The notes: generated from the letters alone by a model not told the origin. Shown: positions 25,681 through 35,270, counted from the first letter of the stretch. The stretch: DNA of 64,000 nt from JAYQKL01 sp038142705 (GCA_965217015.1 OZ244224.1:496001-560000); one strand, 5' to 3'. A program made the numbers and translations.

Positions 25681-25767
25681 AAGCTATCCCCCCCTGATAT
25701 TGCTTTATAATCGCATTTCAGGGCTGGGGCGTCAACGCTCTGGGTGGGCTAATATCTTAGGGTTATA

Positions 25768-26220
25768 TTAAGGGTAATAACGACTGATGGTTTCCACGAT
25801 GCAGGCGGGTTTTTCTTCACCTTCAATTTCCACCGTGACCCGCAATACAGATTGCACGCCGCCTTGAACCTCTTCAATTGAGACAAATTCGCCGCTTGCG
25901 CGAATTTTCGCTCCAACTTTTACTGCATTTGGAAAGCGTGCTTTGCCAATGCCGTAATTAACGCCCATTGAAATTTGTTCAAAGCCAATCATTTCAGGCA
26001 TGAATTTTGAAGCCAAAGAGAGTGTTAAATAACCATGTGCAATGGTGGCGCCAAAAGGCCCGCTTGCGGCTTTTTCTGGGTCAACATGTATCCATTGATG
26101 GTCTTCTGTGGCATCGGCAAATAGATTCACTCTATCTTGTGTAACTTCCATCCAATCAGTCGGGCCCACTTTAGTGCCTTCTAAACCAATTAAATCTGTT
26201 GGTGATTTGAACATTTTCAT
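25768..26220 (-). CDS. MaoC-family (R)-specific enoyl-CoA hydratase, last gene of ring C/D operon
   Basis: 150 residues, hot-dog fold. Asp40 and His45 in FADATEDHQWIHVD are the MaoC catalytic pair, followed by GPFGATIAHGYLTLSL, the usual acyl-CoA loop. It hydrates a trans-2-enoyl-CoA to the (R)-3-hydroxyacyl-CoA in the cytosol. It lies 18 bases downstream of ipdF at the end of the long catabolic run, so an enoyl-CoA from ring C/D or side-chain beta-oxidation is likely; which one cannot be told. Confidence 0.88.
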   Translation of the reverse strand: MKMFKSPTDLIGLEGTKVGPTDWMEVTQDRVNLFADATEDHQWIHVDPEKAASGPFGATIAHGYLTLSLASKFMPEMIGFEQISMGVNYGIGKARFPNAVKVGAKIRASGEFVSIEEVQGGVQSVLRVTVEIEGEEKPACIVETISRYYP

Positions 26221-26238
26221 GGCGGATTTCCTTTATGC

Positions 26239-27027
26239 TTAAGCGCGTTGGCTTGACGATGAAATAACTTCACCCGTTAAATAAGACGAGTAGTCACTTG
26301 CCAGAAACATCATAATATTTGCTTGTTCCCAAACTTCGCTGCCGCGCCCATAGGCTTCTTTAGCTTCTAATTCAGCTAGCAATTCTTTTGATGTGACTTT
26401 GTGTAAGAAAGGGTGCATGGCCAGCGAGGGCGCAACCGCATTGACCCGAATGCCAAACTCTGCGCCTTCAAGCGCCGCACAACGGGTGAGGGCCATAACG
26501 CCAGCCTTTGCCGCAGCATAATGCGATTGCCCTTTTTGAGCGCGCCAGCCCAAAACTGACGCATTATTGACAATCACGCCGCCACCATTTTCTTTCATAT
26601 GCTGCATAGCGGCTCGATTGATACGAAAACAACCATTCAAAGTGACATCAAGAACAATCGCCCATTCTTCATCTTTCATATCGACCAAATCCGCAGTGCC
26701 ACCCAAGCCAGCGTTATTGATGATAATATCAATCTTATCAAATGCCGCGCTCGCGGCAGCGAATAAGCTATCCACATCTTCCTGTTGTGTGACATTGCAC
26801 AGTGCCATATGCGGTTTTGTACCGGTTTCATCTGTTAGCCGCTCAACAGCATCACTCAGACGCCCTTCATGAATATCAGATATCAGCACATTTGCGCCTT
26901 CTTCCAGCGCGCGCTTTGCGGCCGCATAGCCAATACCAGTGCCGGCTGCGGCGGTGATAACAACATTTTTACCCGCCAGCAGATTATGGCCAGGAACATA
27001 GTCAGGAATTTGTTTTAAGTCGGCCAT
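26239..27027 (-). CDS. ipdF: IpdF-like short-chain dehydrogenase of steroid ring C/D degradation
   Basis: 262 residues from the ATG at 27027, preceded by AGAGGG; a longer frame runs into fadE30. It matches, from memory, mycobacterial IpdF (Rv3559c) in several long blocks: VITAAAGTGIG, NNASVLGWRAQ, SHYAAAKAGVMALTRC and the end FLASDYSSYLTGEVIS. IpdF acts on the 5-hydroxy group of the indane-carboxyl-CoA formed from HIP. It lies directly after the fadE30-like gene, the same neighbour as in Mycobacterium. Catalytic Tyr/Lys are present (YAAAK). Confidence 0.87.
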   Translation of the reverse strand: MADLKQIPDYVPGHNLLAGKNVVITAAAGTGIGYAAAKRALEEGANVLISDIHEGRLSDAVERLTDETGTKPHMALCNVTQQEDVDSLFAAASAAFDKIDIIINNAGLGGTADLVDMKDEEWAIVLDVTLNGCFRINRAAMQHMKENGGGVIVNNASVLGWRAQKGQSHYAAAKAGVMALTRCAALEGAEFGIRVNAVAPSLAMHPFLHKVTSKELLAELEAKEAYGRGSEVWEQANIMMFLASDYSSYLTGEVISSSSQRA

Positions 27028-27028
27028 T

Positions 27029-28174
27029 TTACCCTCTTGGTTCTTTTGGCATGCCCAGCGCCCGCTCGGCAATCAGATTGCGTTGAATTTGATTGGTTCC
27101 CGCATAAATTGTATCCGCACGCGAATATAAAAACAGCTTTTGCATACGGTTCATTTCATCAGCAATGAATTCGGCTTCATCGCCTAAAACATCCATTGCC
27201 AATTCGCCCAAATCGCGATGCCAGCTGGCCCAATAAATTTTGGCGATATAGCCTTCTTTGTTCACTGTGCCATTTTCAGTGCCATTAAGCATGCGCAGCG
27301 CATTATAGCGCATGACTTTCAAACCAGCATGAGCCTTGGCGATACGCTGCCGAATAAGGTCATTTTGCATGGCGCCATTTTTAACGGCAATAGAAATAAT
27401 CATATCGAGTTCGGTGCGGAAAAGCATTTGCTGACCAAGTGTAGAAGTGCCGCGCTCAAAAGCGAGCAGAGCCATGGCAATTTTCCAACCCTCACCAACT
27501 TCACCAATAATATTATTGGCCGCTGTTTTAGCATTGGTAAAATAAACTTCGTTAAATTCTGCATCACCACTGATTTGATGAATGGGGCGAATTTCAATGC
27601 CCTCTTGGTCAAGAGGCACCAGCAGAAAAACCAATCCATTACGGCCTTTAGAGCCTTCTTCCGCACGGGCAACCACAAAAACCCAGTCGGATTCATGGGC
27701 GAGAGATGTCCATATTTTCTGGCCATTTAACACCCATTCTCCGTCTATAAATTCGGCTTTGGTTTTCAAATTGGACAGGTCTGACCCTGCATTGGGTTCT
27801 GAATATCCCTGACACCAAAATTCGCGCCCCTCACGAATACCGGGTAAAAAGCGTTGCTTTTGTTCGTCAGTGCCAAATGCAATAATGGTTGGCGCGACGA
27901 GCGTTTCGCCAATATGTCCAGACCGGCCTGGGCCACCATGGCGGGCATATTCCTCGTTATAAGCAACAATATCCATCAGCCCTAAATTGCGGCCACCATA
28001 TTCTTCTGGCCATGACAGGCCGATAAAGCCTGCTTCGCCAAGCTTTTTTTCCCATTGCTTGCGCAATTCAGGATAGGCATCTTCATCACCCGGGCAGCCC
28101 CGCCAGCGTACTTTTTCATATTCACCAGAAAGGTTTTCCAGCAACCAATCGTTAATTTCTTCTCGAATTGTCAT
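27029..28174 (-). CDS. fadE30: FadE30-like acyl-CoA dehydrogenase (HIP-CoA pathway)
   Basis: 381 residues. Typical blocks are FWCQGYSEPNAGSDLSNL, GQKIWTSLAHESDWVFVVAR, SGDAEFNEVYF, FERGTSTLGQQ and a C-terminal IYAGTNQIQRNLIAERALG. The pattern recalls mycobacterial FadE30, which desaturates the 5-hydroxy-indane-carboxyl-CoA from HIP. The YEGT glutamate of classic ACADs is Ala here (YAGT), so the catalytic base lies elsewhere, as in other steroid ACADs. Its start overlaps the stop of the next upstream ACAD gene by 4 bases, so the two products may pair. Confidence 0.85.
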   Translation of the reverse strand: MTIREEINDWLLENLSGEYEKVRWRGCPGDEDAYPELRKQWEKKLGEAGFIGLSWPEEYGGRNLGLMDIVAYNEEYARHGGPGRSGHIGETLVAPTIIAFGTDEQKQRFLPGIREGREFWCQGYSEPNAGSDLSNLKTKAEFIDGEWVLNGQKIWTSLAHESDWVFVVARAEEGSKGRNGLVFLLVPLDQEGIEIRPIHQISGDAEFNEVYFTNAKTAANNIIGEVGEGWKIAMALLAFERGTSTLGQQMLFRTELDMIISIAVKNGAMQNDLIRQRIAKAHAGLKVMRYNALRMLNGTENGTVNKEGYIAKIYWASWHRDLGELAMDVLGDEAEFIADEMNRMQKLFLYSRADTIYAGTNQIQRNLIAERALGMPKEPRG

Positions 28175-29268
28175 GAGGCAGCTCCTTGTTCTAGCAGGGA
28201 CGCTATCGCGTCATAGCTGGCTTCAACCGAATGAAACAGGCTTTTATTGGCTCGTGCGCGTTTGAAGAAATAATGCAATGGGTATTCCCATGTAAAACCA
28301 ATGCCGCCATGCATTTGTATGGCGTCACCCGCAATCTTGAAATAGGCCTCGCATGCATATGCTTTTGCGATGAGGCTGGCTTCATATTGCTCTTCAAAGT
28401 TTTGCGTGTCTGCCGCATAATAGGCCGCCGAGCGTGAGGCCTCCAAACCAACAAACATATCAGCACAACGGTGCTTTACGGCCTGAAAGCTGCTAATTTT
28501 GCGGTCAAACTGCACGCGTTGGTCTGTATATTCCAGCGTCATATCAAGGCATCGTTGCGCGCCGCCGACAGATTCAGCACCTAATGCGCCATAGGAAATA
28601 GCCAATTGTTGTTGGAAAGTTTGGGCGTCAGCCGTGCCGATAAGTGTATCTTGACCTAAATTTAGACCAGAAAACGCGATTTCAGCCATAGCGCGTAACG
28701 GGTCAATTGTTTGTTGGGGGCTGATGGTGACGCCTGTGTTTGTCGCGTCCAGAAAATGCAGCTCAACTTTTGCATCATTAGTTGTAGCGATAAGAAGATG
28801 ATCCGCATTTTGCCCATCAAGAACACCGGCTACCGTGCCAGTTAGATTGTCGTGAGCCGTTAAACCGCGTGCATCAACAAAGCTGATAATGGTTTCACCA
28901 GCCGCAATCTGACTTAAACAGGTCGCTTTATGCGCATCTGTTGCAAAACCATGAATCAAGTCAGCAGCAATCACACAGGTTGAAAAGAAAGGCGAGGGGA
29001 ACAGAACATAGCCCAGCTCTTCCATCACAACAGCACGGCCAAGCATGCCTAGCCCCGCGCCGCCATATTCTTCGGCAATTGAAATGCCCGCCATGCCTTG
29101 TTCACAAGCAAAAGCCTTCCATAAATTTGCATCATAAGCATTGCCCGATTTCGCAATGCCGTGCTGGGCCTGTCCATGATTGTCCCAATCCCGCAGCCAG
29201 CCCTGCAGGACATCGCGTATCATGGCGTGGTCTTCATTAAACGGAAATTGTTGCATATTAAGTTCCAT
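28171..29268 (-). CDS. Acyl-CoA dehydrogenase, probable partner subunit of a steroid ACAD heteromer
   Basis: 365 residues. Weakly conserved N-terminal half (ISIAEEYGGAGLGMLGRAVV) and a C-terminal signature IQMHGGIGFTWEYPLHYFFK, with DQRVQFDRKISSFQAVKHRCADM before it. This is the type that forms alpha2-beta2 heterotetramers in steroid catabolism (FadE28/29, FadE31/32 and similar). Overlap of 4 bases with the FadE30-like gene points to stoichiometric co-translation. The exact FadE counterpart cannot be fixed by eye; FadE33-like is one option. Confidence 0.82.
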   Translation of the reverse strand: MELNMQQFPFNEDHAMIRDVLQGWLRDWDNHGQAQHGIAKSGNAYDANLWKAFACEQGMAGISIAEEYGGAGLGMLGRAVVMEELGYVLFPSPFFSTCVIAADLIHGFATDAHKATCLSQIAAGETIISFVDARGLTAHDNLTGTVAGVLDGQNADHLLIATTNDAKVELHFLDATNTGVTISPQQTIDPLRAMAEIAFSGLNLGQDTLIGTADAQTFQQQLAISYGALGAESVGGAQRCLDMTLEYTDQRVQFDRKISSFQAVKHRCADMFVGLEASRSAAYYAADTQNFEEQYEASLIAKAYACEAYFKIAGDAIQMHGGIGFTWEYPLHYFFKRARANKSLFHSVEASYDAIASLLEQGAAS

Positions 29269-30139
29269 AAACCTTTTGTGCGGGTGGGGTTATTTTGATG
29301 AGTTCCTGCACAACATCATGAATTTCACTCACTTCATAGCGGGCTTGTTTATCTTTAATCGGGCCCGTTTTGTGGCCTTCTGAAATTGATAATTTACCAC
29401 CAAATGGCTCGAAGCAATGACCTGTCACATCTTCTGATTGCTCGCTGCATAAATACACAATAATCGGTGCAATATTAGCCGCGTCATATTGGTCAAAACT
29501 CCCATCTTCTGGTCGTTTCATCATTTCTGCAAAAACTTCTTCTGTCATGCCGGTGCGAGCATTTGGCGCGACAGCATTTGCAGTGATGCCATAACGGCGC
29601 AATTCAGCGGCCTGATTTAAGGTGAGAGCAAGAATACCGCCTTTCGCTGCTGCATAATTGCTTTGCCCGATTGAACCTTGCAGCCCCGCACCAGAGCTTG
29701 TGTTGATGATGCGTGCTTTTGGATCCGCCCCATTTTTAGATTTTTCGCGCCAATATTGAGCGGCATGAGACGAAATGCAAAAATGGCCTTTCAAATGAAC
29801 TTTGATAACCAAATCCCAGTCTTCTTCTGATAAAGAGGTGAACATGCGGTCACGATTATTACCCGCATTATTGACCACAGCGTGTAAATCACCGTAAGTC
29901 TCAATTGCTGAGCGGACAATCTTGCCAGCCTCTTCGTAATTTGTAATGTCATTAAGATTGGTCATGGCAGTGCCACCATTGGCGATAATCTCATCGACAG
30001 TGGCTTGCGCTGTTTCCGCGTTAATATCATTAACAATCACATTTGCGCCTTCAGCGCCTAAAGCCAAAGCATAGGCACGGCCAAGACCGCCGCCTGAGCC
30101 TGTGACTATGACAGTTCTATTTTCACAGAAATTTCCCAT
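29258..30139 (-). CDS. SDR-family 3-hydroxyacyl-CoA dehydrogenase-like protein
   Basis: 293 residues from the ATG at 30139 (MGNFCENRTV), 1 base after the thiolase stop. SDR motifs are VTGSGGGLGRAYALALGAEG, NNAGNNRDRMF and SNYAAAKGG. The long form with IKVHLKGHF and a C-terminal extension resembles the dehydrogenase part of peroxisomal multifunctional enzyme type 2 and the mycobacterial Rv3548c/ChsB1 group, which oxidise 3-hydroxyacyl-CoAs. Adjacent to the FadA6 thiolase, it probably supplies its beta-ketoacyl-CoA. Confidence 0.85.
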   Translation of the reverse strand: MGNFCENRTVIVTGSGGGLGRAYALALGAEGANVIVNDINAETAQATVDEIIANGGTAMTNLNDITNYEEAGKIVRSAIETYGDLHAVVNNAGNNRDRMFTSLSEEDWDLVIKVHLKGHFCISSHAAQYWREKSKNGADPKARIINTSSGAGLQGSIGQSNYAAAKGGILALTLNQAAELRRYGITANAVAPNARTGMTEEVFAEMMKRPEDGSFDQYDAANIAPIIVYLCSEQSEDVTGHCFEPFGGKLSISEGHKTGPIKDKQARYEVSEIHDVVQELIKITPPAQKVYGT

Positions 30140-30140
30140 T

Positions 30141-31292
30141 TTACAGTCTTTCAATAATGGTTACATTTGCTTGCCCGCCGCCTTCACACATGGTTTGCAG
30201 GCCATAGCGCCCGCCTGTGCGTTCAAGCTCATTCAGCAAGGTTGACATAAGTTTTGTTCCAGTAGCCCCAATCGGGTGGCCAAGCGAAATCGCGCCACCA
30301 TTCACATTGGTTTTTTCATGCGGATAGCCTGTATCTTTTAACCAAGCCATCGGCACAGAGGCAAAGGCTTCATTGATTTCAACAAGGTCAATCTCATCAA
30401 GTGACATACCAGATTTTTTCAATGCATATTCAGTCGCCGGAATTGGCGCGGTCAGCATCCAGACAGGGTCATCGGCACGCACACTCATATGATGAATGCG
30501 GGCGCGCGGCTTGAGGTTATAGCGCTTGAGCGCGTCCTCTGAGACAATCAAAACAGCCGAGGATGCATCACAAGTCTGGCTCGAAATGCCGGCATGTATA
30601 TGGTCGCAATCTGGAAGCACATCAAGTGTTGCCATTTTTTCAAGGGTTGTGTCGCGCCGCACAGTCTCGTCCGTTTCTAACCCTTCAAATGCGATAATTT
30701 CATTATCAAAGCGCCCTTCATCAATCGCGACGGCAGCGCGTTGATGGCTTTCCAATGCATATTGCTCCATTTCCTCGCGGCTGATTTCCCATTTTGTGGC
30801 AATCATATCCGCTGATTTATATTGTGAAATACCGACATTGCCATATCTTTCTACCCAGCCTGTTGAGCCGCTAAATGGGTCTGTAAAACCTAAAGGCTGG
30901 GCAGCCAGCATGGCATAGCTAATTGGAATTTGTGTCATGGTTTGTACACCACCCGCGACAACAACATCTTGCGTGCCAGACATAACAGCTTGTGCTGCAA
31001 AATGGACAGCCTGTTGCGCCGAACCACATTGGCGGTCAATGGTGACGCCTGGTATGGCTTGGTCAAGACCAGCTGCCAGCCAGCATGTGCGCGCAATATC
31101 GCCAGCCAAAGGCCCCACAGCATCAATGCAGCCAAATATGACATCATCATATTCAGCATCTGGAATGCCATTGCGCTCAACCAGTTGTTTCAAAATAAAC
31201 CCGCCAAGGTCAGCCCCATGCACATGGGCAAGACTACCTTTGCGGCGGCCTGTTGGGGTTCGAATTGCGTCAACAATATAAGCTTCAGCCAT
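30141..31292 (-). CDS. fadA6: FadA6-like thiolase of steroid ring C/D degradation
   Basis: 383 residues. The nucleophile Cys near 89 is in TIDRQCGSAQQAVHFAAQAV, NEAFASVP and GGAISLGHPIGATG carry the active-site Asn/His, and the second Cys is in LQTMCEGGGQANVTI. The sequence blocks GWVERYGNVGISQYKSADMI and ARIHHMSVRADDP match, from memory, mycobacterial FadA6 rather than general acetyl-CoA acetyltransferases. FadA6 thiolytically cleaves the oxo-acyl-CoA left after both steroid rings are opened. AGGAG lies before the ATG. Confidence 0.88.
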   Translation of the reverse strand: MAEAYIVDAIRTPTGRRKGSLAHVHGADLGGFILKQLVERNGIPDAEYDDVIFGCIDAVGPLAGDIARTCWLAAGLDQAIPGVTIDRQCGSAQQAVHFAAQAVMSGTQDVVVAGGVQTMTQIPISYAMLAAQPLGFTDPFSGSTGWVERYGNVGISQYKSADMIATKWEISREEMEQYALESHQRAAVAIDEGRFDNEIIAFEGLETDETVRRDTTLEKMATLDVLPDCDHIHAGISSQTCDASSAVLIVSEDALKRYNLKPRARIHHMSVRADDPVWMLTAPIPATEYALKKSGMSLDEIDLVEINEAFASVPMAWLKDTGYPHEKTNVNGGAISLGHPIGATGTKLMSTLLNELERTGGRYGLQTMCEGGGQANVTIIERL

Positions 31293-31301
31293 TTAATTCT
31301 C

Positions 31302-32279
31302 CTAAGCTAAAAAACTTGCACCTGGCCCAATGGCTGCATCATCAGCCAGTACCAGTGGTGTCAAAATATTCATATGGTCATTTCGGTCGCCCCATTCACC
31401 AGAAAGCGCCCAAATTCTCTTCATAAACATATGCAAATTAACTTCATAAGTATAACCCATGCCGCCATGCACCTGAATGCCAACTTCTGCGGCGAGGCTG
31501 CCTGTGTCACAAGCAGCGATTTTGGCTTCATGGACAGCGCGCCCACCGCTTAATGCCGCGAAATAAACTGTCGGGCGGGTGAACTCGATTTGCGTATGCA
31601 CATTAGCCAAATGATGTTTGATGGCCTGAAAGCTGCCAATTTGCTGACCGAATTGCTCGCGGTCTTTGGCGTAGTCAACCGACATGTCAACAATGCGTCG
31701 CGACAGGCCGCAAATTTGGGCAGCACTCAACACGCTGCCATACCAATCACTCAAGGCATTGCCCTGTGCCTGATGCGACACCTTAAAAATACGCCGCAAA
31801 GGGTCTATCGATTTTAAGCCTGTAAGCGTGACATCATCACGCGCAACCAAGCGTGACCCTTCAGGGTTAGTTTCAATGAAAAAGTCATTTTTATCGGCAT
31901 CTTGATTGGCAAACAGATTAGGCGAGAGCGGCGCCACGCGTATCTCGCCCGCAATCACTTGCGCGAGTTTCTCTGTCTCGCCCATTTCCGCCAATAAGGG
32001 CACGGACAGGCCAGCCACTTCGACAAAAGGCTCAACTAGCCCCGCATAGCCCGCCGCTTCTGCAATGGCTGCCATGACTGAAAAATCTTGCCCCAAACCA
32101 CCAGCATCTTCAGGAGCGATAATGCCTAAAAGCCCTAATTCTGCAAATTGCGGCCAAAGCGCGTCAACCTCATTGCCGTCAAGCTGGGCGCGCATGCGCT
32201 CTACCGTATGCTCACCATCAAAAATACTTTTGGCGGCATCAATGAGTTCTTGCTGTTCATCAGTAAAACGAAAATCCAT
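31302..32279 (-). CDS. Acyl-CoA dehydrogenase, short subunit (FadE32/FadE33-like)
   Basis: 325 residues, shorter than a standard ACAD. N-terminal MDFRFTDEQQELIDAAKSIF, middle DREQFGQQIGSFQAIKHHLA, C-terminal IQVHGGMGYTYEVNLHMFMK. It lacks the YEGT-type end. It directly follows the FadE31-like gene with an 8-base gap, matching the adjacent fadE31-fadE32-fadE33 arrangement of the mycobacterial HIP cluster, where paired subunits make one enzyme acting on the ring-opened acyl-CoA. Which of FadE32 or FadE33 it represents is unclear. Confidence 0.82.
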   Translation of the reverse strand: MDFRFTDEQQELIDAAKSIFDGEHTVERMRAQLDGNEVDALWPQFAELGLLGIIAPEDAGGLGQDFSVMAAIAEAAGYAGLVEPFVEVAGLSVPLLAEMGETEKLAQVIAGEIRVAPLSPNLFANQDADKNDFFIETNPEGSRLVARDDVTLTGLKSIDPLRRIFKVSHQAQGNALSDWYGSVLSAAQICGLSRRIVDMSVDYAKDREQFGQQIGSFQAIKHHLANVHTQIEFTRPTVYFAALSGGRAVHEAKIAACDTGSLAAEVGIQVHGGMGYTYEVNLHMFMKRIWALSGEWGDRNDHMNILTPLVLADDAAIGPGASFLA

Positions 32280-32287
32280 ATCAGCCT

Positions 32288-33445
32288 CTATTTGCGCGGT
32301 AATCCGAGAACGCGTTCTGCGAGAATATTGCGTTGAATTTCATTCGTGCCAGCATAAATGGGGCCAGCCAGACTAAACATATAACCATCAAGCCATCGAC
32401 CATCATCAATGGCTTCCAGACCTTCTTCAATCTCAGCCTGCGCGCCCATAATGCTCATCGCTGTACGGTGCAAATGGCGATCCATTTCTGACCAAAAGAT
32501 TTTATTGGCACTCGATTCAGATGAAATTGAGGCGCCCGCATTGACTTGCGACACCAGAGCATAGGTTGCGGCGGCAAACCGCTCTGTGTCAATCCATGCC
32601 TGCATGACCTGATCTTTTACACCAGGGGATAGGCGGTTAGCGTGGTTTTTATATAGTTTGACCAAGCGGCTCGCGGCGGCCTGAAAACGGGCAGGGGAGC
32701 GCAATAACAATCCCCGCTCAAAACCAGCTGTCGCCATAGCAACGCCCCAGCCACCATGTTCTGGCCCAAGCAGATTTTCAGCAGGCACGCGCACCTCGTC
32801 AAAAAACAATTCAGCAAAGCCCGGGTCACCATCAAGTTGCGCAATCGGGCGAATGGTCAGCCCTTTGCTATCCAGCGGCACGAGGATTTTAGACAGCCCT
32901 TTATGCCGCGCGCTATCAGCTTCGGTGCGGAACAAACCAAAACACCAGTCCGCAAAAACAGCGCGTGATGACCATGTTTTTTGACCCGTAATGACATATT
33001 CATCGCCATCACGAACCGCTTTACTGCGTATCGCGGCAAGGTCGCTACCTGCGCCAGGCTCTGACCAAGCTTGCGCCCATATTTCATCGCCCGCTGCCAT
33101 AGGCGGTAAAAACCGCTTTTTCTGCTCTTCAGTGCCATATTCCATAATGGTCGGGCCAAGCAGAAAAATGCCGTTCTGGCTGACCCGTGCGGGCGCATCA
33201 ACGCGATAATATTCTTCTTCAAATATCAGCCATTCAATTAGGTCACAGCCGCGGCCACCATATTCGGTAGGCCATGTTACCATGCCCCAATTGCCTTGAT
33301 GAAGTGTGCGCTCCCACGCGCGATGCTGCTCAAACCCTTCTTTGGTATCAAGAGAGGGGAGGCGTTTTTTGGGTACATGCGTTTCGAGCCAGTCGCGAAT
33401 TTCTGCTCGGAATTCCTGTTGCTTTGGGGTGAAATCAATATTCAT
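32288..33445 (-). CDS. fadE31: FadE31-like acyl-CoA dehydrogenase
   Basis: 385 residues. Blocks WAQAWSEPGAGSDLAAIRSK, GQKTWSSRAVFADWCFGLFR, QLDGDPGFAELFFDEV and ERGLLLRSPARF closely recall mycobacterial FadE31, and the end is IYAGTNEIQRNILAERVLG. The usual YEGT Glu is again Ala. The start overlaps the EchA20 stop by 4 bases. It is expected to pair with the following short ACAD to desaturate a late C/D-ring intermediate. Confidence 0.84.
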   Translation of the reverse strand: MNIDFTPKQQEFRAEIRDWLETHVPKKRLPSLDTKEGFEQHRAWERTLHQGNWGMVTWPTEYGGRGCDLIEWLIFEEEYYRVDAPARVSQNGIFLLGPTIMEYGTEEQKKRFLPPMAAGDEIWAQAWSEPGAGSDLAAIRSKAVRDGDEYVITGQKTWSSRAVFADWCFGLFRTEADSARHKGLSKILVPLDSKGLTIRPIAQLDGDPGFAELFFDEVRVPAENLLGPEHGGWGVAMATAGFERGLLLRSPARFQAAASRLVKLYKNHANRLSPGVKDQVMQAWIDTERFAAATYALVSQVNAGASISSESSANKIFWSEMDRHLHRTAMSIMGAQAEIEEGLEAIDDGRWLDGYMFSLAGPIYAGTNEIQRNILAERVLGLPRK

Positions 33446-34206
33446 GATGCATCATCCTCATAATCAGCTGTTTTCCCTGTTTCAACAAATGCATCACGCG
33501 CTTTCTGGCTATCTTCATGCATATACATTTCAAAAGTGAAGCCCTGTTCCCATCTGTAAGATTTATCGACATCAAAAGCCTCAATGCCATTAAGCGCTTG
33601 TTTCGCAATCCGCAGGGCATCACGGCTTTTGCTGGCAATAATTTCAGCAAAGGCAAAAGCCTCTTCAATATGTTTGTCGCGCGCCACAACTTGTTCAATG
33701 CCGCCGAGACGATACATTTCCTGCGCGGTGATTTGGCCACCTGTAAAAAATGCAGACCGTACTTTTGCTAGCGGTATCATGCGTTGCAAATGCGCGGCAC
33801 CGCCCATCGCGCCGCGGTCAATTTCTGGCAGCGAGAAAAAGCAGTCATCAGCCGCAATCACCACATCAGACGCACCGCACATACCAATGCCGCCGCCAAT
33901 AACATAACCATGCGGGGCTGAAATAACTGGCACTTCACACCCGCGAATGGCCTTAAAGGTTTCGTAATTACCTTTATTCACCTCAACAATGGCGGAGCTG
34001 GTTTCGGCCAATTGCTTAATATCAACGCCTGCGCAAAAGCCGCGACCTTCCGAGCGGATAAGCAAGACGCGCACATCTTGGCGTTTGCCAAGCTCGGTCA
34101 CAATATTTGGAATTTCATTCCATGTTTTGTCGTCAAATGCATTGACGGGCGGGAAATCAAAAACAATTTCAGCAATCCGATTTTTGACAGAGGTATGAAT
34201 GCTCAT
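33442..34206 (-). CDS. echA20: EchA20-like crotonase, ring D-opening hydrolase
   Basis: 254 residues. FCAGVDIKQLAE, VIGGGIGMCGASDVVIAADD, LPEIDRGAMGGAAHL and YRWEQGFTFEMYMHED follow mycobacterial EchA20 (Rv3550) almost block by block as remembered. EchA20 hydrolytically opens the last cyclopentanone ring (ring D) of HIEC-CoA. It lies 5 bases after ipdC, and ipdA/ipdB are close upstream, the gene set that acts in sequence on this intermediate. Confidence 0.87.
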   Translation of the reverse strand: MSIHTSVKNRIAEIVFDFPPVNAFDDKTWNEIPNIVTELGKRQDVRVLLIRSEGRGFCAGVDIKQLAETSSAIVEVNKGNYETFKAIRGCEVPVISAPHGYVIGGGIGMCGASDVVIAADDCFFSLPEIDRGAMGGAAHLQRMIPLAKVRSAFFTGGQITAQEMYRLGGIEQVVARDKHIEEAFAFAEIIASKSRDALRIAKQALNGIEAFDVDKSYRWEQGFTFEMYMHEDSQKARDAFVETGKTADYEDDAS

Positions 34207-34211
34207 CAGCT

Positions 34212-35270
34212 TTATCCTTTTAAGTCAGCAAATTGGTGTCGGCAGGCTTCAGCATCTTTCATGATAGAGGAGACGATTTCTTCAGCCGTTGATAAATCCT
34301 CAATCAGACCGGCGACTTGGCCGCTGGGTAAAACACCTTTTTCAATATTACCATCAATCATGGCTTTTTGAATAATCATCGGCGCATTGGCAGACATGAG
34401 CGTTTGCCCAAGTGTCAAATCTGTTTTAGACGCCATATTCCAAGCTGTTTTTAATGTTTCCACCATCGATAGATTGGTTTGTGCTTTATATTTGAAAGCA
34501 TTGACGAGCGCGCGATAGAGCAAGCCAAGTGATGATGCATTTTCTAAATCTTGCAGAGCTTTATTCATCACCATACGCTGTGGCAAGCCGTCTAATTTGG
34601 TGGAAACAGGTATATTCGTCACTTCTGCGTCAATATAAGCTTGCTTTGTGGGCGCTGGTGTCGGACTTTCCTTCGACATCATAAAGCGGGTACCCATGGC
34701 AATGCCATCTGCGCCAAAAGCGAGAGCGGCTGCAAGGCCGCGTCCATCTTTAAAGCCACCACAGGCGACAATCGGTACATCTAATTTTTGGTCAAGCACC
34801 TGACCGAGCAGTAACCATGTTGGGGTGTAGCCAGTATGACCTCCACCTTCTTGCCCCTGACACACAAGAATATCGGCGCCCATTTCTACAGCTTTTTTAG
34901 CATGTTTGCTGGCGCCAATGGTTGGCACGCATTTAATGCCTGCGGCTTTGACACGGTCAATAATTTTTGCAGAGGGCGCGCGCCCATACGAAATCGCTGC
35001 CACCTCATAATCAATGCACATATCAATAATGCGGTCTGCGTCTTTTTGAAAAGAATGGAAATTGACGCCAAAAGGGTTGCTCGTCGCTTGTTTGATGGTT
35101 TTAATCTCGGCCTCGCATTCATCAGCGTCCATCACAGCGGCGGCCAAAAAGCCCATAGCACCTGCGCGCACACTTGCCTGCACAAGCTGCGAGGTCGCAA
35201 CCCAACCCATAGCGGTCTGAATAATCGGATATTCACACCCCAACGCTTTTGTCAGCTTGGTTTCAATCAT
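34212..35270 (-). CDS. ipdC: IpdC-like FMN-dependent oxidoreductase (nitronate monooxygenase family)
   Basis: 352 residues, TIM barrel. PIIQTAMGWVA at the N-terminus, GVNFHSFQKDADRI, CQGQEGGGHTGY (FMN site), ACGGFKDGRGLAAALAFGADGIAMGTRF and GVLPSGQVAGLIEDL match IpdC (Rv3553) as remembered, rather than true nitronate monooxygenases. IpdC works in HIP-CoA breakdown between FadE30 and ring D opening. It overlaps the upstream crotonase gene by 4 bases. A paralogue of the same superfamily is at 59306. Confidence 0.85.
   Translation of the reverse strand: MIETKLTKALGCEYPIIQTAMGWVATSQLVQASVRAGAMGFLAAAVMDADECEAEIKTIKQATSNPFGVNFHSFQKDADRIIDMCIDYEVAAISYGRAPSAKIIDRVKAAGIKCVPTIGASKHAKKAVEMGADILVCQGQEGGGHTGYTPTWLLLGQVLDQKLDVPIVACGGFKDGRGLAAALAFGADGIAMGTRFMMSKESPTPAPTKQAYIDAEVTNIPVSTKLDGLPQRMVMNKALQDLENASSLGLLYRALVNAFKYKAQTNLSMVETLKTAWNMASKTDLTLGQTLMSANAPMIIQKAMIDGNIEKGVLPSGQVAGLIEDLSTAEEIVSSIMKDAEACRHQFADLKG

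Noticed and set aside
25681..25767. Possible terminator between the ring C/D operon and the DUF3604 gene
   Set aside because: CTAATAT / ATATTAAG repeats exist, but they are weak and lack a T-tract in the needed direction.
28171..29268. Assignment as a specific FadE (for example FadE29 or FadE33)
   Set aside because: The visible motifs are shared by several steroid ACAD subunits, so no symbol was given.
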